Assembly (NCBI GenBank): GCA_947685225.1
Contig: CANTUV010000008.1
Location: forward strand, 35,270,001 to 35,334,000
DNA: 64,000 nt
DNA from: Garcia nutans
Lineage: Eukaryota; Streptophyta; Magnoliopsida; Malpighiales; Euphorbiaceae
Direction: 5' to 3'
In this document: positions 34,086 to 45,224 of the stretch, piece by piece
How positions within the stretch are numbered: position 1 is the first letter of the stretch
Layout of the letters: the number at the start of each line of letters is the position of its first letter
The notes under the pieces: generated by a model
The model's input: only the letters and a program-made list of their open reading frames with translations
Databases searched by the model: none
What the model was told of the DNA's origin: nothing
Program-made: the position numbers and the translations under genes

Positions 34086-34858
34086 CTGCCTCCCACAAAA
34101 ACATGTATTCCAAGCTTCTAACTCCATCAAACCCAAAAATCATGAAGACTAACAAAAATAATAAACCAAACTTAACATTAACAACACTTACCAACTCAAA
34201 ACCCTAATACAATTTCAACACAAACACTTTTAAAACCAATATCAACTTAACTTACTTCCTTCAAACCAAAACCAACACCATAATTAATAAAATCAAACAT
34301 ACTCCAACATACTACAACCAACACACCCCTATTATCAAACATCAACAATCAAACTCATACACCACTTCATATAAACAAGAGAAATCAAGAGAGAGAACTT
34401 ACCAAAATAATAAAACTTCTTGGACTTTCACTTAATCACTTGAAAACTCCTTCAATTTTGAGCTTGAACATCAAAACCTACTCTTGCTCTCTCTTGCTTT
34501 GGGTGGCCGGCCAACAATGGAGAAAGGAAAGAAGAAGAAATGAAGAAAAGTCAAAATTCTCTTCTCTTTAAATCTCCACCAAGCAATTCAAAATGAAAAT
34601 TACTTAAATACCCCCCTTTATAAATTCTAACTCCCTTATATTCACTTGTCCTTTTTAGTAATTTCACAATTCACAAATTAAATATCTTCTTCCCTTAACC
34701 CACCATTTTGACTAATATATTTGTTATATATATTGCCATATATACAACATATACATTCCCTCTAAACAATCTTTTCCTTTCCAATAACACATATACATAT
34801 GATTCAAATAAATCAACCATCATCTCAAAACTTCTAGGCACACTTTTGGGATATTACA

Positions 34859-34905
34859 ATTCTCCCCCTCTAAAAAGAAATTTCGTCCTCGAAATTACCT
34901 GATAT
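34859..34905 (-). other. Polypurine tract and 3' motif of the nested element
   Basis: Plus strand attctccccctctaaa then aatttcgtcctcgaaatt, the reverse of the motif at 7979-8014. Confidence 0.85.
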
Positions 34906-34943
34906 TATCTCTGAAACAGATGAGGATATTGATCTTGCATTGC

Positions 34944-36050
34944 TTACTCGCTCTCCCAAGTTGCCTCTTCTCTCCCATGATTCTTGCATAGAACCTTCAC
35001 CAATGGCACTTTCTTATTTCTCAACTCTTTCACTTCATGTGCCAAAATAGCAACTGGTTCTTCTTCAAATGTCAGATCCGAACTCACTTCAATGGATTCA
35101 ACTGGCAAGATATGAGATGGATCCGATCTATACCTTCTCAACATAGAAACATGGAAAACATTATGGATTCTATCCAATTCAGGTGGCAAAGCAAGACGAT
35201 AAGCAATTGGTCCAATTTTCTCCAAAACTTCATATGGTCCAATAAAACGAGGACTCAGCTTCCCTTTTCGACCAAATCTCAATATCTTTTTCCAAGGAGA
35301 CACTTTCAAAAATACTTTATCCCCCACATTAAACTCAATTTCTCTCCTCTTTAAATCTGAATAAGATTTTTGTCGGTCTGAAGCTGCTTTCAATCTATTC
35401 CGAATCATCTTCACTTCCTCTTTAGTCTCTCTAACCAAATCAGGACCAATTAACTTACCTTCACCAATTTCATTCCAACATAGAGGCGTTCTACACCTAC
35501 CATACAATGCCTCAAATGGTGTCATTCCAATACTGGATTGATGACTGTTGTTATAAGCAAATTCCACAAGTGGTAAAAATCTGTCCCAACTTCCAGAAAA
35601 ATCAATGACACAGCTTCTTAACATATCCTCGATAATCTGTATCACTCTCTCTGACTGTCCATCTGTCTGCGGATGGAAAGTAGTGCTAAAATGCAATCGA
35701 GAACCCAAAGCACCATGTAAACTCTTCCAAAACCTCGAAGTGAACCGGGGATCTCGATCCGACACTAAAGAAATTGGGACTCCATGCAACTTCACAATTT
35801 CATGAATATACAACTCAGCCAACTTCTCAAGAGAATAATCCATCCGAACCGAAGAAAGTGTGCTATCTTTGTCAATCTATCAACAATCACCCAAATAGCA
35901 TCATGTTTCCTCAGCGTCAATGGAAAACCAGATACAAAGTCCATTGTCACCCTCTCCCATTTCCATTCAGGCACTGTTAAAGGTTGAAGCAACCCTGTTG
36001 GAACTTGATGCTCTGCTTTTACCTTCTGACAAGTAAGACATTTGGACACA
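34944..36050 (-). pseudogene. Nested Tekay element: integrase core, C-terminus and chromodomain
   Basis: From right to left: CLTCQKVKAEHQ, MDFVSGFPLT and DAIWVIVDRLTKIAHFL (35792-36049), a frameshift near 35845, then VSDRDPRFTSRFW, HPQTDGQSERVIQ, the C-terminal VLEKIGPIAYRLALPPELD and a chromodomain tail VPLVKVLCKNHGREEATWES (34944-35843). The catalytic Asp, Asp and Glu are all present. A TAA at 34941-34943 replaces a glutamine found in the outer copy and truncates the last residues. Confidence 0.88.
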
Positions 36051-36527
36051 AATTCGGCTGTCTCTCTTCATACCAGACCACCAATAATGCTGTCTTAAAT
36101 CATGATACATTTTTGTACTTCCCGGATGCATAGCAAAAACCGATTGATGTGCTTCTTCCAAAATGACCCTTTTCAAACTATCATCATCAGAAACACATAA
36201 TCTATCCTTGAACCAAAGACTACCATCACTTTTCACATGAAAATCTCGGCTCTCTCCATTTCGACAATCTGAAACAATCTTTTGGATTTTCTCATCAGCC
36301 AACTGAGCCTCATTAATCTGATCTAACAATACTGGCCTCAACTGCAGCTGAGCCAATAATGCACCATCATCACATACTTCGAAATTAGCATGCAATGCTC
36401 TCAACTCAACAAGCAACGAGAGCGAATAAACAACCAAACCTGCCAAAGACTTCCGACTTAAGGCATCAGCAACAACATTTGCCTTACCAAGATGATAATC
36501 AATCAAACAGTCATAGTCTTTGATCAA
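35967..36527 (-). pseudogene. Nested Tekay element: RNase H to integrase zinc finger
   Basis: IKDYDCLIDYHLGKANVVADALSRKS leads into the linker and HQSVFAMHPGSTKMYHDLRQHYWW of the integrase finger (quoted in two parts by motif: KANVVADALS; FAMHPGSTKM). A small deletion near 36060 shifts the frame before the CLTCQ pair. It is bounded upstream by TAG at 36540-36542. Confidence 0.8.
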
Positions 36528-36542
36528 TTCCAGCCATCGTCT

Positions 36543-37004
36543 CTACCGAAGGTTAAGCTCTCTCTGAACCACCAAATATTTTAAACTTTTGTGATCCGTA
36601 TAAATAAAACATTTCTTCCCATATAAGTAATGTCGCCAAATCTTTAAAGCAAACACTATGGCCGCCAACTCCAAATCATGAGTCGGATAGTTAAGCTCAT
36701 GCGGCTTCAACTGTCGAGAAGCATAAGCTATGACTTTACCCTCTTGCATCCGAACACACCCTAAACCATTATGTGAAGCATCACTGTAAATCACATATGG
36801 TTTATCTTCCACGGGTAAAGTAAGAACAGGTGCTTGTGTCAACATTTCTTTCAACTGTTCAAAGCTAGCTTGACACTGATCCGTCCACACAAATCTAACT
36901 CCCTTCCAAAGCAATATGGTGAGTGGAGTAGCTATCAAAGAAAAACCTTTCACAAATCGTCGGTAATAGCCTGCCAAACCAAGAAAACTTCTAACTTCAG
37001 TCAC
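36543..37004 (-). pseudogene. Nested Tekay element: RNase H core
   Basis: Shows VRSFLGLAGYYRRFVKGFS, YSDASHNGLGCV (first catalytic Asp), THDLELAAIVFALKIWRHY and TDHKSLKYL (Asp kept). It ends at a TAG in place of the glutamine of LRQRRW. Same frame as the next segment upstream, so only nonsense codons separate them. Confidence 0.87.
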
Positions 37005-37019
37005 TGACTTCGATGGACT

Positions 37020-38687
37020 CTAATTTAAAATAGCTTCAACTTTACTTGGATCAACTCTTATACCATCTGCTGAAACTATATGACCTAGAAAAGTCACTTG
37101 GTCAAGCCAAAACTCACACTTCGACAGCTTAGCATACAATTGCTTTTCTCTCAAGATCTGCAACACAATCCGCAAATGCTTGTCATGCTCCTCCTCATTA
37201 CGCGAATACACCAAAATATCATCAATGAAAACCACCACAAATTGATCCAGATAGGGCCTGAACACCCTATTCATCAAATCCATAAAAACTGCAGGTGCAT
37301 TCGTCAATCCAAAAGGCATTACTAAAAACTCATAATACCCATACCTGGTGCGGAAAGCTGTCTTAGAAACATCTTCAGCTCTAACCCTCAATTGATGGTA
37401 CCCTGATCTCAAATCAATCTTGGAAAATACTGCTGCTCCTTTCAATTGATCAAAGAGATCATCAATCCTAGGCAAAGGATATTTATTCTTAATAGTCACT
37501 TTGTTCAATTGCCTGTAATCAATGCATAACCTCATGGTACCATCCTTCTTCTTCACAAACAACACAGGAGCTCCCCAAGGAGAAACACTGGGGTGAATAA
37601 ATCCTTTATCCAACAACTCCTGTAACTGCACCTTTAACTCTCTCAATTCAGCAGGTGCCATGCGATAAGGAGTGATAGAGATGGGAGTGGTACCAGGCAA
37701 CAATTCGATAACAAACTCAACCTCTCTCTCAGGAGGCAACCCTGGCAACTCCTCTGGAAACACGTCTGGAAAATCTGCAACTATGGTTATATTATCAAGT
37801 TGAAAACCCCTTACTCTAGAATCCACAACATGAGTAAGGTAAGCATCACATCCTTTTCTAATCAACCTTCTAGCTGTTACAGCTGATACAAATAAGGATG
37901 CAAGCTGTCTTTGCTCACTAGACACCATCACACTTCTACCATCACTAGTTCTCAAAGTGACACATTTCTTTTGACAATCTACCACAGCTCCATGTCTAGA
38001 CAACCAGTCCATGCCCAAAATCAAATCATACTCTTTAAAAGGCATTTCAATCAAATCTCCAGGAAACTCCTCACCTTGCACAACAACTGTACTATCTCGG
38101 TGCACCTTGCTAACAATCACACTATGCCCTAGAGGATTTGTCACCAACACATCAAATCCTAGGGACTCAGAATGCAATTCAGACACAGGCAAAATAGATG
38201 CACTAATATATGAATGAGTAGAGCCTGGATCAATTAAAGCAAGAACTGAAATGCCAAATAAAGAGAAAGTACCCGCAATAACTGCAGAATCATCGGGTTG
38301 TCTTTGCATCACATATACTCGTTGAGAAGGCCCAGCCTCATCGGGTCTACTATCCCTGGATGAAGATCCTCCTCTCTGACTATACCCAGGTCTACCCCCT
38401 CTGTTGAAATCTCTGCTCCCTCGACCACCTCTGACACTAGGTCGAGAAACTGCAGAATCTACCGGCCTCTGCTCCTGCATCTCCGGACACTCTCTAATAA
38501 AATGATCAGGCGAACCACATCTGAAGCACACAGCTGGTCCACTATTCTTCCAACAAGCACCCCTATGTGTCCCACCACACTGAACACACACAGGTGGAGT
38601 GGATCTCTGAACTACTGGAGTCGGAGCACTCGCTACTGAAACTATAGATCTCGATCTCTGTCTCTGAAACTGAACTGACCTACCAGC
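37020..38687 (-). pseudogene. Nested Tekay element: zinc knuckles, protease, reverse transcriptase
   Basis: The largest open segment, 523 codons. In order: a CxxCxxxHxxxC word (CVQCGGTHRGAC) and a classical knuckle CFRCGSPDHFIREC; protease active site LIDPGSTHSYIS, with DPG instead of the usual D-S/T-G; and reverse transcriptase with FSKIDLRSGYHQL, MPFGLTNAP and the catalytic FIDD. It ends at TAG (37017-37019) where relatives have tryptophan. An upstream TAG at 38685-38687 separates it from gag in the same frame. Confidence 0.9.
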
Positions 38688-39554
38688 CTACCTCTGACTC
38701 CGACTGATCCTGGGAACAAAACTTCCCCTACCTCTCTTCACAGATGGAGACCCTGCCTCAAACTGGGGTCTCCTAACCCTGGTCTCCTCCTCGGTAGCAA
38801 CTGCTGCAAAACCCTGGGCTCTCTCCACACTCCTAGCTGCTGTAACCAGTTGGGAAAAATACTGGTATCTGGAACCAACCACAAGACACATAATTGAGGG
38901 TCTCAATCCCTCCTCAAATCTTCTACACCGGTCAATCTCATATGAGATAATCCCCCCGGCATAGTGGCTCAACCGGATAAACTCTAGCTCATACTCTGTC
39001 ACAGTCCGGTGATCTTGCCTCAAAGTTAGGAATTCCATCTTCTTCACATTTTTATACTCCCTCAGAGTATATTTCAACTCAAACTCCCGTAGAAAATCAC
39101 TGTAAGACAATGTAGGTGGATCATCCATAGCATGGGGCACTGTCTTCCACCAATCATATTCATCCTTATGCAGCAGTGATCTAGCATAATAAAATTTTTC
39201 TTCTGGAGTGGCTTGCAACTGAATGAATATCCTTTGTACCTTATCCAGCCACTGCTCAGCTACTGCTGGATCAATAGTACCCAAAAAATCTTCTGCTCCA
39301 TACTTTCTTAATTTATCGTAATGTCTCACTGGTACCATTGGCTGTGGTGGGGGTGGCGGTGGTTGCACTGGTGCCTGCCTCAATAATTCAACCATATGCC
39401 TAAGCCAAACTGGCGGAACCTCCTCACCAGCTGGTCTCCCTGACACAGAAACAGGTGCCTCTCCAGTTCTATCCACTCTAGCTCCACCTCTACCATCATC
39501 AGGAGCTACACTTTCAGCGCTACCCTCAACAGATTGATGTGAATGAGGATCCAT
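38688..39554 (-). pseudogene. Nested Tekay element: gag
   Basis: ATG at 39554 opens MDPHSHQSVEGSAES, then a low-complexity PPPPPPQP segment (about residue 70), followed by the capsid region with KYGAEDFLGTIDPAVAEQWL, YDWWKTVPHAMDDPP and EFIRLSHYAGGIISYEIDR. 288 codons before a TAG where the plus-strand relative has proline. The start is supported by the same ATG context in three copies, about 12 bases after a conserved TTTGCAG acceptor-like site. Confidence 0.9.
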
Positions 39555-39568
39555 TATAGCCTATATCT

Positions 39569-39578
39569 GCAAATACAG
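39569..39578 (-). other. Acceptor-like TTTGCAG before gag
   Basis: The minus strand reads TATTTGCAG|ATATAGG just upstream of the gag ATG. The same TTTGCAG lies at 62051-62057 (plus) and near 43465-43475 (minus). It is a possible 3' splice site for leader splicing; use is inferred. Confidence 0.4.
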
Positions 39579-39701
39579 CAGAATACACCTCATTAAAGAT
39601 CAGAGACTGCCAATACCAAACATGTATTTTATTCAAAAACCAACCTTTTTAAAATCAAAATATTATTTTTCTTACAATTGACCTAGGTTGAGAATCTCAA
39701 A

Positions 39702-39718
39702 CCTAGGCCCTGATACCA
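39702..39718 (-). other. Primer binding site of the nested element
   Basis: Minus strand TGGTATCAGGGCCTAGG, one change from the TGGTATCAGAGCC of the other copies, seven bases from the LTR end. Confidence 0.85.
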
Positions 39719-40099
39719 AAATAATTGTAACACCCCTATATTCTGCATACGTACACAGCATGCTTATACGATCGTAATATACGTATACTGAATATAGCAA
39801 ATGCCACAGTTTAAAAATACACAAGTCATATCTCGAAAAAGAAATAAAACAAATATCAATCGTTTAAAAGAAATTCATAAAATATAATAGATGAAAGCGT
39901 TTATTAATACACAGTGGAAGTTATAATAAATATTTACAAGTACAAATACATAAAAATTTGAAATTTACAAAACATAGAATATATATACATGATTGCCAGC
40001 TTGACTCTCTGATCTTTAAACTTTAGTCCAACTCTTCAAGCATAAACTCAACTAGGTCTAGAAGAATCTTCTGTCTCAACCCTATCAACTCTATCACCT

Positions 40100-40137
40100 G
40101 CGTGATGAACCACAATCGCGCTGAGCCAACAACTCAG
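40100..40137 (-). other. Double hairpin, 5' LTR of nested element
   Basis: GCGTGAT/ATCGCGC beside CTGAG/CTCAG. One CpG of stem II has decayed relative to 32700-32721. Confidence 0.55.
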
Positions 40138-40293
40138 CAGTACAAACTATAATGATACTATGCAATGTCAATATCAATGTCATACATTCAACCAATAAAG
40201 ATCATACTTATAAATGTTACATTTCATTATACAATAATTATATCATCATCCATTATACTCATTCAACATAGACACCTGTGGGCCCAACAAGTA

Positions 40294-41117
40294 TTTAATA
40301 TGATATTCAAAGTTCAGAGTTACTGCTTTGGTCTATAATCACAATGATAAAGCCCGTAGGCAATATATCTCATATCTCTGTCCATGGATAGTGTAACAGA
40401 CCCAGTCTCTTGGACCATCAACTCAACAAGCTTGAGGAGATCCTCAACCCGGCAAGACTGTTACTAGTAACAGACCCAGTCTCTTGGACCATCAACCCGA
40501 TTGAAATCGAGGAGATTCTCAACCCGGCAAGACTGTTACTTTTCATATATTTCATATCAATAATTCACATAGTGTAATAGTCTCTTGGACCATCAACCCG
40601 ATTGAAATCGAGGAGATCCTCAACCCGGCAAGACTGTTACTTTTCATATATTTCATATCAATAATTCACATAGTGTAACAGACCCAGTCTCTTGGACCTC
40701 AATTCAACTCAATTTGAAGAGATCCTCAATCCGGCAAGACTATTACCTTTCATTTTATAGGCATGCCTCCAAACCCAGAACTCTGAAATTGAATAACATA
40801 TTAAACATACAATTATTTCATTAATCTTTTTATCATTCTCTTTCTCAATTTGTATCTCATAATCAAATAGGCAATCATGCCTCAATAATTTCATTTGTAC
40901 AATCATGGCCAACAACAATGGCTTCATTATATCTCCATTTACATCAAAGCAATTCATCATTATATTTCCATTTACACCAAAGCAATTCATCATTATACAT
41001 ATAGTACATTTCCCAAGATTCACAATGTGTAAAACATAACATTATTCATATATATATATATATATCAACAATGCCATATCAAATGAATGTATGCAACAAT
41101 GCAAGGTTTGTACTTAC
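40294..41117 (-). other. Candidate LTR intron plus complementary arm
   Basis: Donor GTAAGTAC at 41117, acceptor ATTTCAG|AG at 40783 (335 bp, minus strand). The arms 40780-40804 and 40294-40320 are complementary. Confidence 0.5.
40390..40750 (-). repeat. Tandem repeat, four units, in 5' LTR
   Basis: Same unit as 32990-33400, one copy fewer. The difference arose after insertion or during reverse transcription. Confidence 0.85.
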
Positions 41118-41313
41118 TTCAAAAGCAATCCACACAACTCTAAACACTTTCTCTTTCCAAAAGTCCTTCACCAAATGAATTAAGGCAATTCACTTTCTTC
41201 ACAACCTAAACCAAAACAATGATGAACCACATCAATTCCAATACAATCAATCACTTAATAACCTCATACTAGACCCATAGATCACCATTACAAACCAACA
41301 ACTCAACCTCAAA

Positions 41314-41435
41314 GCCCACGGTCGTGGCCACTCAAGACCCCCACGGGCGTGGGTTAAAGAATGCTTCTGCCCAAAATTATACAATCCCCCACGACCATGG
41401 CATCAAAGGGCCACGGGTGTGGCATCCAAGGTGCT
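41314..41435 (-). repeat. Palindromic-word array, 5' LTR of nested element
   Basis: Copy of 33961-34085 with several C-to-T or G-to-A changes in the words, for example cacgaccatgg for cacggccatgg. Confidence 0.75.
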
Positions 41436-42214
41436 ACTGCCTCCCACCAAAACATGTATTCCAAGTTTCTAACTCCATCAAACCCAAAAATCATGAAGAC
41501 TAACAAAAATAATAAACCAAACTTAACATTAACAACACTTACCAACTCAAAACCCTAATACAATTTCAACACAAACACTTTCAAAACCAATATCAACTTA
41601 ACTTACTTCCTTCAAACCAAAACCAACACCATAATTAATAAAATCAAACATACTCCAACATACTACAACCAACACACCCCTATTATCAAACATCAACAAT
41701 CAAACTCATACACCACTTCAAATAAACAAGAGAAATCAAGAGAGAGAACTTACCAAAATAATAAAACTTCTTAGACTTTCACTTAATCACTTGAAAACTC
41801 CTTCAATTTTGAGCTTGAACATCAAAACCTACTCTTGCTCTCTCTTGCTTTGGGTGGCTGGCCAACAATGGAGAAAGGAAAGAAGAAGAAATGAAGAAAA
41901 GTCAAAATTCTCTTCTCTTTAAATCTCCACCAAGCAATTCAAAATGAAAATTACTTAAATACCCCCCTTTATAAATTCTAACTCCCTTATATTCACTTGT
42001 CCTTTTTAGTAATTTCACAATTCACAAATTAAATATCTTCTTCCCTTGACCCACCATTTTGACTAATATATATGTTATATATATTGCCATATATACAACA
42101 TATACATTCCCTCTAAACAATCTTTTCCTTTCCAATAACACATATACATATGATTCAAATAAAACAACCATCATCTCAAAACTTCTAGGCACACTTTTGG
42201 GATATTACATACCA

Positions 42215-42801
42215 TCTGCTGACACCACATGACCCAGAAAAGTCACTTGATCAAGCCAAAACTCACACTTAGCCAGCTTAGCATACAACTGCTTCTCTCT
42301 CAAGGTCTGCAATACAATCCGCAAGTGCTTATCATGATCTTCCTCACTATGCAAATACACCAAAATATCATCGATAAAGACCACCACAAACCGATCTAGA
42401 TAGGGTCTAAACACCCTATTCATCAAATCCATAAAAGATGCTGGTGCATTTGTTAATCCAAAAGGTATCACCAAGAACTCATAATGCCCATACCTTGTGC
42501 GGAAAGCTATCTTGGGAACAGCTTCCTCTCTAATTCTCAATTGATGGTACCCTGATCTCATATCAATCTTAGAGAAAACTGCTGCTCCTTTCAATTGATA
42601 AAAGAGATCATCAATCCTAGGCAAAGGATACTTATTCTTGATTGTCACTTTATTCAACTACCTATAATCAATACACAATCTTAAAGTACCATCCTTCTTC
42701 TTCACGAACAAAACAGGCGCCCCCCACGGAGAAACTCTAACAATTCCTGCAATTGCACCTTCAACTCTCTCAACTCAGTAGGTGCTATTCGATAAGGGGT
42801 G
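42215..42801 (-). pseudogene. Outer Tekay element: reverse transcriptase N-terminal part
   Basis: Continues from 32334 across the nested insertion. It shows FSKIDMRSGYHQLRI, PFGLTNAPASFMDLMNR and the catalytic FIDD. A deletion of about 30 bp near 42737 removes the HPSVSPW segment, and at 42801 the sequence jumps directly into gag, so the start of reverse transcriptase, protease and zinc knuckles are absent. Confidence 0.85.
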
Positions 42802-43455
42802 ACTCAACCTCCTCAAACCTCCTACACCTATCAAACTCGTCAGAAATGATCCCACCAGCATAGTGACTCAACCGGATAAACTCGATCTCATACTCTGTCA
42901 CTGTCCTGGTATCCTGTCTTAGACTCAGGAATTTCATCTTCTTTGCATCTTTATACTCTCTCGGAGTATACTTCTGCTCAAATTCCCGTAGGAAATCATC
43001 ATAGGTCAGGACTGGTGGATCATCCAAAGCATGTGGAACCATCTTCCACCAATCATATTCATCTCTCTGCAGAAGAGATTTGGCATAATCAAACTTCTCT
43101 TTTGGACTAGCCTGTAACTAAAAAAATATCCTCTGAACCCGGTCTATCCACTGCTCTGCTACAGCAGGGTTTGTAGTACCAACAAAGTCCTTAGCTCCAT
43201 ACTTTCTCAGTTTATCATACTGCCTCACCGGCAACTGCGGCTGCTGCTGTGGCTGTGGTGGCTGCGGAACTGGAGCCTACCTCAATAACTCTACCACATG
43301 CCATACCTAGCTAGGCGAAATCTCATTAGCTACTGGTCTCACAGGTACAGAAACAGATGCCTCACCAGCAGATAACTCTAAGTCCATCTCTACCCTCATC
43401 TGGAGCCACACTCTCTGCACTACCCTCAGCAGCCTAATGCTGCCGAGATGCCATA
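42802..43455 (-). pseudogene. Outer Tekay element: gag
   Basis: The minus strand opens ATGGCATCTCGGCAGCAT near 43452, decayed by several stops, then capsid sequence YDDFLREFEQKYTPREYK and EFIRLSHYAGGIISDEFDR (42785-43042). The C-terminal part is missing because of the junction at 42801. The N-terminal sequence differs from the MDPHSHQS start of the nested copy, so this is a different subfamily. Confidence 0.8.
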
Positions 43456-43600
43456 ACTACCTATATCTGCAAATAAAGCAGAAAATACTATATCAGAGAT
43501 CAGAAACTGCCAGTGCCAATGCATGTTTTACAATTAAAAACTATTTTAAAATCCCCCATTTTCTCTCTCTATCATCCCACCTACGTCGAGAACCTCAAAC

Positions 43601-43616
43601 CTAGGCTCTGATACCA
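43601..43616 (-). other. Primer binding site of the outer element
   Basis: Minus strand TGGTATCAGAGCCTAG, seven bases from the LTR at 43624. Confidence 0.85.
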
Positions 43617-44254
43617 AAACAAATGTAACACCCTTGTACCCTATATACGTACAATACATATTTCCAGCATATGTATAATACACATATACGGTACAAAAAT
43701 GTCACCGACCGGTTTAATAAATTTTTTTTTCACATTTTCAATTTAAAATTTCAAATTCTAAATATATAAAAATTAAATAGAATACAAATATTCTTTACTT
43801 GTTATAATAACCCAAAATAAATAATATATATATAAATCTCTAGAAAAAATTCACCAGAGTTTTTTCTGTATTTTGGACATCCCAAAATTTATCAATTACT
43901 CAACCTGCAAAAAGAAAACACTCCCAAATAATTTCCAATCACCATCTCAACCATACTTCTCAATTTCACCAAGTTTCTCAAACATTTATACATATAGATA
44001 TATATAATTTAAAACACACTTACTTTCCCATTTCAAATACATTGACCCAAACATTCTTTATAATATACAATACATAAAATCCAAAACATAATCTATTATG
44101 CATAAAACTCAAAAATGTACAACAACATAAAAATATATTCATGCTGCTGGCAGTGTTTCTGATCTCGATAGCAACTCAACAAGCTCAACTATAAGTCTAG
44201 AGCTGACCTGGTCTAGAAGAACTCTCTGGCTCAACTGGGTCTACCCTGTCACCT

Positions 44255-44290
44255 GCGCGATGGAAACAATCGCGCTAAGCCGAAGCCTAG
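44255..44290 (-). other. Double hairpin with TTCG loop
   Basis: GCGCGAT/ATCGCGC (44255-44275) beside CTAGGC-TTCG-GCTTAG in sense (44275-44290), where stem I has a G:U pair and a four-base TTCG loop. Confidence 0.65.
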
Positions 44291-44483
44291 TGGTACAAAC
44301 TTTGATAATAACAATATAACTCAATGTAATACCAAATGCACAATGCATATAGCTGTCACATCAATCCACTTTCTTATATTTTTCAAATATTTCATAAGCA
44401 CAACTCATAACATCATATTGCTCAATTGTATCATAATTCATAATTCACATTAAAACAAAGACAAGCATGGGCCCAAAAAGGAT

Positions 44484-45224
44484 ATAATATGCTATTCAAA
44501 TTTCAGAGTTACTGCTTTGGTCCATAATGACACCATGTGTCTAGCCCTGTAGGCAATATATATATCCATGGATAATGTAACAGCCCCAGTCTTTTGGACC
44601 TCAACCTGGCTAGACCCTTAGGCCCCAGTATCTTGGCTTTCAACCCGGCTAGACTGCTACAGTTTTTGAGGCTTACGAGTCAGTCTTTTCACCCCAAAAA
44701 TATCATATTTATCAGCTGGCCTGGCTTACGACCAAGTCTTTTCACCATTCCAGCGTACAGCCCGTAGGCAATCATAGGCATACCGCCAAACCCAGAACTC
44801 TGAAAATTGAATAACATATTAGGCACACAATTTATTCATATTTCTCATTATTAATCTCTTTCTTATTTTCACATATTCAATCTAGGCACATTGCCTTATT
44901 TTCACATCTTTTTTTCTCACTTTTCTCATTTTTAACAATATAAAATCATTTCATTATTACACATATCTCATTTTTGCATTCACAACACATTACCCAATTA
45001 CTTTGGGTATTTTCACATAATATGCATATTTCACATGTTACACAAATTAGTCATTATCAATGGCTTTTCACAATGCATTTAACACATATATGACGTTACA
45101 AATGTCATAACACATTATTCATGCACAAATAATGAACCAAGTAGCTTAACACATTTTTTAACCAAAATGTGTTAAGTCCAAATGTTATGCAAATATAAAC
45201 ATTATATTCAAAGTTTGTACATAC
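44484..45224 (-). other. Candidate LTR intron plus complementary arm
   Basis: Minus strand: donor AG|GTATGTAC at 45224, acceptor TTTTCAG|AG at 44800, 425 bp, with CTAAT upstream of the acceptor. Arms 44797-44822 and 44484-44509: 24 of 26 positions can pair, allowing G:U. Confidence 0.55.

Larger units (their letters stand above)
32335..34858 (-). mobile_element. 3' LTR of the nested Tekay element
   Basis: 2524 bp, TGCAACACCCC to GGGATATTACA. The terminal TGC replaces the TGT of the other LTR, a single T-to-C change. It is 40 bp longer than the 5' LTR, mainly from one more copy of an internal tandem unit. Donor 1 lies near 34405. Confidence 0.93.
32335..42209 (-). mobile_element. Complete Tekay element nested in reverse transcriptase
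   Basis: 9875 bp with two LTRs (32335-34858 and 39726-42209), a purine tract, a primer site and a full-length but broken gag-pol. The 5 bp duplication tacca is at 32330-32334 and 42210-42214. It is the youngest insertion in this block. Gag-pol has four nonsense codons and two frameshifts, so it cannot now make its own proteins. Confidence 0.95.
39726..42209 (-). mobile_element. 5' LTR of the nested Tekay element
   Basis: 2484 bp, TGTAACACCCC to GGGATATTACA, nearly identical to 32335-34858 apart from scattered substitutions and one fewer tandem unit. It ends at the right copy of the tacca duplication. Donor 1 lies near 41750. Confidence 0.93.
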
